From: Hymenolepis diminuta
Taxonomy: Eukaryota; Platyhelminthes; Cestoda; Cyclophyllidea; Hymenolepididae
Assembly: GCA_900708905.1 (NCBI GenBank)
Contig: CAADRB010000049.1
Span: 468,461-532,460, forward strand
Direction: 5' to 3'
DNA length: 64,000 nt
The notes beneath the pieces were generated by a model. It was not told the origin of the DNA and searched no databases. It was given only the letters and a program-made list of their open reading frames with translations. The translations under genes were made by a program, and so were the position numbers. Below are positions 40,401-52,400 of this stretch, in pieces; positions within the stretch are counted from its first letter, which is position 1, and every line of letters starts with the position of its first letter.

Positions 40401-43400
40401 CAGTCAATATTCTAACTTCATTGTGTCTGTTTCTTCACTATCCAACTTCATTATAATATTCTTCCAGAAATTCGGTTCAGATTATTTCCTGTTTCTCCCT
40501 CTCCGAATTGATAACAGTGTATGGAGGTTCACTTGCTCTATAGTTTATGTGACCTATAGGGGAGTTTTATGAGAAAATAATAGCACAGTACATCTATAAT
40601 AAAGGTATAAAAAAGAGACCTTAATGATATCCATATCATTAAATTAATACATTCTAAAGTCATGATATCATATATAAGTAAATAAAATTTAAACAAAGCA
40701 AGATGCTTGTATCCAGCCAGAAATTATCTTGCTACCATTTATTTTATGAATTAAGATAAAAAACTGCAAGTCTTTCCTTAGAACTTATTACAAGAGGAAG
40801 TTCTAACTTGGACAAAGAAATCTCGGTAAGCAATCGCCTTTTCAACCTCACTACTTGAAGCATAAGAAAGCAATGGATACTGGTTGAAATATTTTTGCTA
40901 GAAGAGAAGAAGAAGAAGAAGGCGGCGGTATTGTGACCAGCATGCAAAAAGTCATGAACAGTTATCACAGCACAGGTGTTTAATAGAGTGGGAAAATCGA
41001 CAGTCAGCCTACAAGTTTAGTGTTGAATCATCCTCAGCACTGGATTACATTTGTTTCGGTATCTATCCGTATATATTATGAATATGGTGTACTACGACAA
41101 TTGTATTACGCTTTTGGGGAAACCAAGATTAGAGAATAAATTGTGATAACTTCTCTCCTTTTCAGATATGTTAATTTATGAGAATAGCTTGTTTTCACTA
41201 GTGGGAAATTGAATCTGAACTTTCTTTTCAGCTGTTGTATTTTATAGGCGAGACTGCCTGAGTGCCTGATGAATCGAAGAAGACTAGTTACTCTTATATT
41301 TAAGATAAATTAAGATATTTTTAGTGTGTTACCACTCCTATCCGTTTTGCAATCCTCGGGTTCTCGTTATATGCCAGATCCTGTTAAGTCCTCCATTAAG
41401 TGATTAAATACCACTGAATTAAATAGTCACCATATTCTTGTGCCCTAGAGCCAGCTTTCTCAAAGTTCCGATTCTATCATTTTAGATCCTTTTAAGTTAA
41501 AGTAGGTGAAAACTATCAATGTTCTATTCTTTTTTGCGTTGATAGATCACAAAGATCACAAACAGTGCTCTTTCTGATCAAAACCATATCGGACAAGATT
41601 TCCGGGCATTTACTTACTGGAGGGGAATGAGGGTAATATTTATTATTGATTTTCGGCTTCCCTCTTTTCGTAGGTTATTGACGAATGACAATTCGAAGAG
41701 TATTTAATGACTCGTAGTATGTCTGAAAGTATTTTATAGTGCCCAACAGCCTCGTTCTCGGTCGGTCTATTTAATTAACTAAATTGTCATTAAATGCTTT
41801 GCGACCTTAGTGCATTTTCAGTTAATTCTAACCTATTCAAACTCTACTGTCCTGAAAAATAAATTTTAAGAGAACCAACATTAAACGATTTCTACTCGTT
41901 AATTTTCACTTTTAATGGTTACTCTTCTCTCCCTTGATCATAGGTAATTAGGCACTATACTTTAAGCCCCCCTCCCCCCCTCTTCCATAGTTCACTGCTG
42001 ATTCATCTCCCCTTTATTTGCCAATTACTTTAGTGTTCACGTTTCAAGTGCAGTTGCACTCATATCACCTTCGCAGTCAATATAATGCGTCATTCTTTCC
42101 CATTCTTATAGGTCCCATATTGCTCCATCACCAAAATCTCTTTTCACAAAAGTAGCGTTCAAACGAATTGGACTACGTTAGTTACAACGGGACAAGCTGA
42201 CCAGTTTTTTTTAAAATCTTTAAAGGTTGAAGCTCATTTTCTACGATTGCCTTGAAGTAGTTTCATATCTCAATTGTCAAATCAATCCGGTAGAAATTGC
42301 TGTTTGCAATTCATATTAAGTATGCGATTTAAACATAAGCTTTCAATATTGCATCAATTGGCTGGAGGAGAAATTGAAATGTAAAGATTTTTCGATCATC
42401 TTGTAGCTCTTGATACAGTCTTGACATTTTTAGGGCATTTCGTTCTGTTACAGCATCGTTTTCTCAAAACGAAAGTTTGAATTTATTTGCATTTTCGCAG
42501 TCTCACTTCAAAAGTCAAATTCAGTTTTTGTTTACGTAACTGATGGGTTACTTGTACATTAATAATTATTTTTATCTATTTATTCACTGCATTGAATTAT
42601 GATGATGTGATGAAAAAAGTGTACTGAGGCATCTGCTCAAATTTTCGAATTTTCAATTATTCATCGCATACTCGATAAGACTTTAAGATATGAACTACCC
42701 GTACATGCTTGCGAATTAGTTAGTCTATGCTTTGATTATTCCTATTCAGAAAATAGTCCGGTTACCGGTTGCACTGGTTAATGTCGGGATTTTATGAACT
42801 CTGAAAGAAAACTATTTTCGATATGGTTCGAACTTATGTATTGCTCTACTTTTGATGTAGTTATATTAAGTAATTGGCCGAGTTAATGCCGAATTTCTGT
42901 TGTCTATCGTACAGATTATCCACTTATAGAGGGGCTTTTTTGATCATGTCTTCAAATACAGAATGCGTAAAGTATCTGAGGCCACTTATGTTTTTGCAAT
43001 CTACACTATTTAATATGGTTTTCATATCAGAGAACCTCATGGCAGATACTACTATAACTGATGAAATGAAGGGACACAATGTAATAGTGTCTATATAAGC
43101 GAAATATAGGAATTTGGAAATTGCAGGATTTCTAAGTTGCCAGATTTTTCGTTTGCAAAGTTGGGAGGTGAATGAAAACAATGGAGACGAACTGGCCACC
43201 ACGAGGAAGGGAAAACGGCATTGTAAACGCTCTGCTGATCCACTCAGAACACCTAAGTTTGTGAGAAGAGTGCATGGCATGATGGACTTAAATTGTGGGA
43301 AGTCAATGCACATCTTGCCAAAGATCTTCAAGTGTTCGAAGGAACAGTAAGGAATGTTGTTTATCAAGACCACTGACACATATCATACGTTCTTAGATGA

Positions 43401-46400
43401 GGTGAGTTTATGTCGACAAAAATAACTCAAGGGAATTGTTTAATGCGTGTAAAACGACTCTTAAACAAATTAAAGCATCCAGAAGAACAGTAGTGTCTTT
43501 GGTTTTTCTTCGACGGAAAAAACTTTCGAAAACTTTCACCAGGATCAAAAAGTCGGTTGAAGAAATGATAGATAGCTGTGTGCGGGCGGACCCCACTGAA
43601 GTTCTAACTGTTATGCATGCGCACTTAGTTTCCAGTAACAGTGATGGTTTTCGGTGGTGTTAGCAGTGAAGGAGGTGCACATTATGGCTCCTAAATTTTT
43701 TCCACAGAGCCTTAAAGTTCATGAAGATGCAGATGTCTAAGTAGAGACTCTTTAAACCATTGTTAAGCCGCCTTGGATAGACAGCGTAACCAATGGAGGA
43801 AGATCTCATGTCTTCCCACAAGAATCGACTCCATCCCATAAAGCCCACAAAATCTAGGATTGGATGGCCGAGAATTTTTGTCATCATGCTGCATCAAACT
43901 TTTGGCCTTCTAACTCACTAGACCTTAATCTTTTGGATTACTACGTGTAGGACGAGGTGGGGTGTGGTTGAAAGAGAAGTTAATAAGCATCCTCATGACA
44001 CCAAATCCTCCTCTATGATGGAAGCAATAACCCGAGCAATGAAGGACATCAGTGAAAACCACCTCATCAAAGCTTGGAGTCGCTTTCGGACTTGAATTGA
44101 GTTGGTGATAGAATCCGCAGGGAGTATATAGAATAAAGCCTAGGTTAATAGGTATTATGTTTATTTGTTTTGTTATAAGAAATTGTAAGTTTCCACCATT
44201 AAGTTTCATTTTCTGTTTCTTCAAAAAGTGCGTAAGGTGTCTTCAGATGCCTTGCGCACCCTGTATATTAAAGTGACGGAAAAAGTAACGTCATTTTTCC
44301 AAACAACATAACTTGAAATCCCTTTCGAAGTTGGTTGTATCTTTTAAAAGCATTTAATCGAAGTCAGTTATAGACTTACCATCTAAAAGAGATAGTTACT
44401 GGGCTTCTGAACGCTGAATTCATGTCATTTTGCAAAATATCATTTGGAATTAGAATTCGCCTTAGGAATTCAATAAAACAAACTCTTCGAAAACTAAATC
44501 TTATTATTACAAAATGATTGAATTTGAAAGGTACAAGATTGCACAACAAGGACATTCACATTAGCACTAACGACTCTCCGAATTGCATAAAGATTGAATC
44601 ATTATCATCTTGTATCTTAACGAAAATCAGGCATCTTCTAAATATTTTATCGATGTAGATAACCTTATTTTTATGATATAAGATTAATTGTATAAATGAG
44701 GAAATGGTGATTACTTCATGACACAGTAATGGCTTATTGCTAGCGCACAATTCGAAATCATGTTCGCTCATACCCTTTCCTGAATGTCAAAGGATGATAT
44801 TTTTATGATAGCTCATCCAGACGGTCAACTCCTTTCTCTATTACAGTCGTCAAATCGAAGTGTTGAAGGCTATTATATCTTTGGTCTCCTCTCGAATCTC
44901 GATTTTTTAATGTTGGGGAGGCTAATGTAAAATCTTAACCTATTTTATCACACAAGTTCATTCTTGTGTTCTTGATGTATGTGCCAGTACTAATTTCCTT
45001 TTATGTGGCTCCTAAAAAGTGTCCTATTCCAAAGCGGTTAATTTATTTCTTTCGCGTTATTCAAAATTCAATTCTATCACCATTGCGCCATCCCAAGTGT
45101 AAGTGTGACTATTCAGACCTTAAATACTTGTTAGAGCCCTACTTAACGTTTATTTTTGCCAATTCCAAAACTAAAGAATCTGCAATTTTTAACCTTGTTA
45201 AAGCATCCATACATGGAGGAAAGTAAAATTGAGATCGGAGAAAGAGTCTTACTTCACTCGAATTCCGGATTCATTTATTTTTAATCATTTCCTATCGAGT
45301 TTCGCCCTCATTGCATCGTGTCCTAATGCTTCTATCTTCATTTATGTTCTCAAAACCGCAGCATTAAGTTAAATAAATTCAGTGGTTGACTATGTTATTT
45401 TGAAAAGTTTTTCCCTGCAAGCCAAGAGGAACTGGCTGGTACTAGCTACCTTAAATGTTTCACGCTGGAATTCACTTAGGGGGAATTGGAAATCCAATAT
45501 TAGAGGTAACGTGACTCAATCTTTTGTAAACCCACTTTATTATTGTTTTTTTCCTAGTATCCCTTTAGAAAAACGCGTTCGTCTTCGATTGGATGCAGTC
45601 GTGGTTCTTTCTGAGCGGCCAGGTTATACCGAACAACTTCTTATTGGCTACAGCAGTGGTGTCTGTCTCCTCTACGATCTGCACGGCGATCGTGTCTTGG
45701 CCATTCTCCCTTGTCAATATGACCTTGAGTCGGCCACTTGGTGTGGGGGCAGCGGTCTCCCTGTTCGCGGTGCAGCATCCAACCCCACTCAGACTCCACC
45801 CCACCTAGGTACCCGACTACTCACCGCCTATGGCAACGGTTCCTTGGGTGTTTGGCAAGTCCCCCGCTTCGCTACTGGTCTCGGCCTAGCCAAAGAATTA
45901 AGTGCCCAAGTTCTACAAATGTTGGAGTCCCCTAGCATGCCTTATGGTACGAAAAGGTTGCCTTAAATCACTAGGAAATCGCTTTCGTCGGCTAATATTT
46001 CCTCTCTTATTTCAGGTCCTTTTCCATGCAAGTTAATCAGCAAAGTTTTTTGGCTGCCTTCTCACAAGTGAGTGTCTTCATTTCTTGAACAAAAAATTAT
46101 GTAGTCATTTTGGGTGGTTACCAAGTGAAAGACCTCATATCTGGATAGTGTGTGTTCTCTTGCGCTTCTTCCAGGTTCATTTAGCTGAGTCATCTAACAA
46201 TGTTGGTGGAGTCACTTTTTCGTTAAGTGTGCTCATTTTAGTAGAAAAAGGTGGACTAGTTGTTGAATTTCATTAGCTGGAAGAAAAATCCAAATAGGGC
46301 ACAATACCTACGAAGAGAATAAAACGTAGTAATGAGATTACGTAGGAAATGCTTTGATTTTAAGAATAATAAACGAATGTAAAATGTGATTAACGCTCTA

Positions 46401-49400
46401 ATGATATTTGAGTTATCTTAAAGGATATTAATGACTTAATAGGTTACGACGAGTAAAAATCGACATGAACAAGAACATCTGGTTATAATATAAAAATCGG
46501 TGTGAACACGAAAACGTATCCCGGTGTGAGAATGTGCCTGAAACTTATTTTAAAAGTTTTTGCACCAATGGGGCAGTGGTTAACAGTCACATCAAGAGAT
46601 CTCATCAATTCGCATCAAGTGACATAGATGGCTAACCTTACCGGTTAATTCCGGTCAACAAGTGGTGCGGTAGAATGTAAGTTTCTCAAAAGAGCGACTC
46701 CAGGATGCCTTTCCACTACCCAAGCCAAGTGTTGTTTTCCATTTTATCAAAAATTTTCATTACTACATGTAGGATATTTTAGGGGAATTATTTGAATGAG
46801 AATGGGCTTCGGTTATTTTTAGAGTAAATCTTCCTTTAAAGCACGGAGTCTTTTCAAATGCTGCAAATGGGCGATACCTTTTCCCAATCACTGAAAGATA
46901 AGTATTTGAGGCAAGACCAACAGTTTAATGTACATCAGCTCAAGATGAACAAAAGTAAATGGAAGAGAGAAAAAGAGCGATGATGAATGCACGAAAAAAG
47001 CGTGCGTATGAACTGAGGGTATATCAGAATGCCTAAATTCTTTTGTCCGCTTTCTGAGCGGTTCACGAAGTTCATAATCAGTTGACAGTTGAAAGGTAGC
47101 TAAGACATATGGATAACGCGTGCGTTTAAGCATTTATGGCGTCTTCTGGGGATTTTGATTTATTATTCCACATAACATTAATAACGATATACCCGTTTAT
47201 TTATAGAAGTAATATAATATTAACAAATCAGACAAACGGATGAATAGCCATAGCTGAGATGAAATAATTTTGAGAAAGGATAGGAAGATTTATTTTATGA
47301 GATATGGCATTTTTATTTCTTCTCTTCTAAGCTAAGAATATTATGTGCTGTTGACCTTCAGATCTTTGAAGAGACTTGCATTTGTTTTGTTGTCAACATT
47401 GAGGATGACATTCTGATATGTGGTTTTTCAATCATCCTTGTTTTTCTTAGGATATATAGCAACCGATGATAGGGAATTTCTATCATAAGAGGACTGGAGA
47501 GACATCTTGCCACCCAAAGATGAAATCATCTTCATTGAAGCTTAGCTGTGGATTTTCTCGGAACAGTTCACTGAGCTAGCTCCTCTCAGGGCATGGCACT
47601 ACGAGAGTGTAGTCCTAAATGCGTAATCTTAAGTGAAATGATTACTCGTTTATAGTCCTTGGAATATCGGTAGAGCGGTTAAAGTATAGGTTTATGCTGA
47701 TGAATCGCATGGAAATGTGGGGCTAATGTTGCTAATTCGTGCACATTACGTGAATGCATAATTAATCCATCCTTTCCCCCCTCACGATAACGATACATCT
47801 TACTACTCTATGGGTACTTTTTTCCTTCCTTGAATATGCTGAGAATTTCGTAATCTGTGATTTTTGTCATAAAAGAGATTGTGTATTTAAATATAAATGA
47901 GCATTTCGAAGGTTAAGTATTTCTGAGACTAGGGTCAGTTTTGATCTTGATCCTTTCATTGTAAGCATTTCTTTTGAAGACCATTTAAGTAGTTTTAAGG
48001 GTTGCAACAAAAAACCAAATGGTTTTGTTTTCGTATAATAAATGTAAGTATTTAATTTCCCAGTAGTGCTTTAATTTTTCTGTACATAATTTGAACAAAA
48101 CTGGCTAATAAACGATAAATTTCCCCCTGAAATCATAACTCAACCATTGTGTTGTAGTTTTGATCACAAAATGTCCTATCTGGCCAATTGGTATGAAAGT
48201 GAATTGGGTAGAAATTAGTAGTTTCTAGATGCAAATTAAGATGTTCCCTCCACTGGCATTCACATTTCGGCTAGAAGGTGGGGAAAAAGAGGTGACATTT
48301 GGCGCCTTTCTTCTCATTTTGATCTATGTTCTGTTCGCTATCGGTCGCGTAGTCAAATTTTAGAAGATATTTACTTCAAATTTACCATTCATTGATACGG
48401 CGCATATTAGAAGGAATGCCTGCTCCAATCAACCCTTTCACACTACCTACCATGCCTGTTTAAACTTGTTCTATAAAATGTACACTAAATACTCTTGCAT
48501 TTCTCTTCAATTAGTATCTACAACATATCTGTTGGACAGGTAGATGTTTAACAGTAATGCCTTAATTTAGAGTGTAACCTTTTTCCAGCTATTATCGGGA
48601 ACTAGGTTCCTTTCTCCTAAAAATGTGTCAAAGAGAGGTAGATAAAAATTGCCCACAAATGGAGGCATTTGATTCATAGATACTTAACGGAGAGTCGTTG
48701 CTTTCTTTTTTGCGAACATCTCCTGTAATACCAGTACACTCGCATACTCAAAAGCTTTCCTAGGAATAACTGGAACTGATCTTTGCTACTAAGTTGTCTA
48801 TCTTCTGTCTCTTGCTGAGTAGTTGAGCAGCAGTTAAATGAGCTTAAGAGAAGGGGGGGGGGGAGCACGTGCCAATATACCCGTGTTCATTGAAATTAAT
48901 CTGATGGTCATGCTTTTCAACGGAAAAGATGTTAAAAGACAGTCATTTATTCAATTTACCATTGACCATAACAGGTATTATTGTTCACATGTGTCCCCTC
49001 CGACAAAATGCTAGTGATTATTAGTTTTCCGATTTGGGAGTTTCTACTCCACTCTATCCATACCCTCTTAAACGTGACTCAGAATGCTTTTTTCATACAG
49101 TTGGGATGCTCTGCAAATAGTCTCAACTGATGCCATATAGGGTGGGGGGAAGCTTAGAACATAATATAGTGCACTTCCGCATGTACCTGAGATTAACATT
49201 TAGAACCTTACAAGAAGGTGATTACCGGAAAGAGGCAAGAAAAAGGCGCTGAAGAAGCACAGGGGGATCCTCTACGAGTTATATATATATATACTAAAAT
49301 GAATGTCTCTTCATTTCAGAGGTGGAATAACAGTGTTTGCAGGTGGTCTACCGCGTTCAATTTATGCCAACCGTAACACAGTGAGTATTCTGAGGGGCTC

Positions 49401-52400
49401 GAACTTGGATCAAGCAGCAGCCGCAAATATCACCGCTGCACTCAGGGCGGACAGTGAGGGCGAATACGAAGATTCAGGAGGAGAGGAGGACGCATTTGAT
49501 CAGACTGGCGATGACGTTATGCTTGCCAGTGGTCTCGTTCCTGGTGCCCCTGTCCACGTCTTCGACTCTGACGCACCCGAACATGTCTGTTTAGACTTTC
49601 CTTCCCCCGTTGTTGACGTCTGTCCTCTTGGACCCGCTGGTGGTCCCGTCAGTGGACTTCTGGTAAGTTAAACTATTTAGTGAAAATATCGATCAATACC
49701 TACTCATAAAACTTGGACTCGCGAGGTTGTATTATCTGTTTATCACTGTTTGGAATAACGGTAGAGGAAATCATAGGGCCGAGTGTTCTGTGTTCGCATC
49801 GCAAGCCGCTTTGAGAAGTTGAAGGGTTCTGTTTAGGTCAAAGTCATCAATCTCTAGAAGGTGTATTTTGTCAGCACGATCAAAATTCAGGATACGAGGA
49901 TCCAATAACAACGTTATGCCACTCGCCCGAAAGTAGGGTACAATTATATAGGGTATTTTTATTTTTGTTCACTTGAAGCCAATTTAAGGAGTTTTCAATT
50001 ACCCTCCTTACAAATAATATTGAGCTACCTTTTAAAAACAAAAATTGAGCCCAAAGGTTTGTGTACTGAAATTATTTGTAGGTTGAAATTGGTCAAACCT
50101 GCTGGCTCTGCGTCGATGACCAGTATGTCACCCAATTCAGAGGCGATTTCCATCGATGCTAATCTAGATATGTGGAGGACCAAACGTACTGATTAATAGA
50201 AAGTAACTCCACGAATGCTCTTCCTTCAATGGTCTTTGCCAGGATTTATGGTGTATTGTTCCTCAATTCGTAGTATATTGGGCTTTGAATGGTGTTTTTT
50301 GTTAACTCGTTTGTTGAATAGTCAAGACGTTCCGTATGCGTTTCAATTATCCGATGTCCGTGCAAGAATTTTGGTATATAGAACCCTGCTGATGTCTCAA
50401 AATGAGTGAGAATGAATGTTTCATAGAGCAAAATCGTTTATATTGAAATAGAATCACATTAGGAATCAGGTGGACTTTCAACCACATGGTTTTCAAGAAG
50501 TCAGAGATAAGTATACGCAAAGAATGTCTGTTGCTTTTAGATGGACCGGAAATACGCACATATCTATCCATATGCTTCATTACTTGAGTATATTCTTCGA
50601 CATTCTGAGTCTTCACCTCGTTATTCTCTCAGTTGCTAGCTGATGATTTCAATCTTTATTCCGAATTGCTGGCTGAAAATTCTGTCTATAGACATCAAGT
50701 TGTCTTCGTTTCTTATCTGACAATGAATATGACTAAGGATGTATTCATTACGTTATACCATTCAAAAAGTATACATTTTTCTTCTATAGGTTCTTTGTGA
50801 GGAAGAAATCGTAGCCGTTGACCTGCTGACCCCGGGATGGCCCATTTTAGAACTTCCCTACCTCAACTGTCTTCACGCCTCCTCAATCACAGCATACGGC
50901 CTCTTCACCCAAGTCGATCCCGTTTTCTTAGAAGGTCTTGAATCGATCGGCGGAAAAGCAGATGCCGCTGGTCGTATTCCGAAAGCCCCAGGCATCTCAA
51001 CTCGTCCTTGGCCAATTAAAGGAGGTCACGAAACAGCGCCATCCAATTGCAATACTGAGTCTTTAATGCCCTCAAATGACCTTCTGATAACCGGACATGA
51101 AGACGGCGTCGTGAAATTCTGGAGACTTGCGGCCGGTAATTGTGCTAGAAAGATCTTTAGTCTTTTCACTGGATCTCTCTTTGAGGGTGAATTTGGACCT
51201 GATGCTTTAGGGGTAAGTGACCGATTTCCATTGTCTTGACTTTTCTTAGGATATCAATCGGGATGTTGATGAAGCGGAGCCCTGGCCGCCTTTCCGTCGG
51301 GTCGGACTCTTTGATCCCTTCATGGATGACGTTAGAGCGGCTGTCAAGGTCATCCAACTAGTGGACCGAACCCTCGTGGTTGGAGGAGCAGCTGGACAAG
51401 TTAGTTTTACCTCTCTCATAACATGCCTGCCATCACCTGTTATTTTACCCGTTTTCTAATCAAAGGTATCAGTATGGCAATTATTGAAAGCCAGACCCAC
51501 TATGGCCACTCTCGATGTGCCTATTACGACAGAGGTGCCTGGATTCAGATGGAAAGGACACGCCCCTCTTACTGTAAGTTCTTGCTCTTGCTTTGCTCTT
51601 GGTTGATTCTTGAGCTACTGGTTAAATCGATCTTATGGTATTGAATTGCTGGGAAATTTTGTTAGACTTCGCATAATGACATTCAACCATACATTGATTA
51701 TTTTATATCCATTTTTGATTATCGGACATTCTTACCCGAGACGTGATAAATCCATCGGTAAATATTTCTCTTAATTTTCTTGTCCATTTGTCCTCCCTCT
51801 CGCACTCTTCTGCCAGAACACCTTTTCAGTTTATTATCTAAAAGAAATGAAAGAAAAGTCTGAGACGATAGTTCAGAGATTTACTAAAGAACCCTTGGAA
51901 GCAGTATGTGTTCACTAGACAGTCTCTGTCTTCTTTCTATTTTATTACTAACTTGTGATTTTAAGGGGTCGTCAGGAAATTAGGTGCATGAATTCTATAT
52001 GAACATTGGCTCAGAACTGCAAACTAGACTGGTCATTTTAATAGAATAGAAATAAAAACAACTTTTCATAGAGCTTCATAGTTCAGGTTGAGGAAATTTT
52101 ATCCATTTTACAACTAAAACTCCAAGATAAGGTGAGTATTTGGGCAGATATCTGAACTTACGCTTAGACGTAGTAAGCATAATCATTAGAAAAGGTGACT
52201 CGACAATTAATCTGCAAATTATTTCCGTAGGGCGGTTCCAGTAAGAGAATTAATGCTAGCTGGGCATTTAACTTTAAACAATGAAAGAAAAGCACGATTT
52301 AGATGGAAATCTTTATTTTGAGGAGAGATTACTAGCAGCTTTGGGTTGACAGAAGTGCATCACTCCCTTTCTCTCTTGTAATAAGATCGCTTCACTAAGT

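Larger units (their letters stand above)
35056..45557 (+). other. Lgl intron 4 (10.5 kb)
   Basis: The largest intron. It holds a dead mariner-family transposase (about 43100-44270), an unexplained 137-codon open frame at 36206-36619, a C-rich tract near 41967-41981, and otherwise AT-rich DNA. No additional Lgl exon is needed here: exon 4 and exon 5 join in phase and align with the family without a gap. Confidence 0.8.

Noticed and set aside
42924..43379. 151-codon minus-strand open frame
   Set aside because: It is largely antisense to the mariner transposase remnant and shows no family motif of its own.
46560..46640. tRNA or SINE head in Lgl intron 6
   Set aside because: GGGCAGTGGTTAA resembles an A-box, but no B-box or cloverleaf could be folded downstream. 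The similar sequence near 47670 fails the same test.
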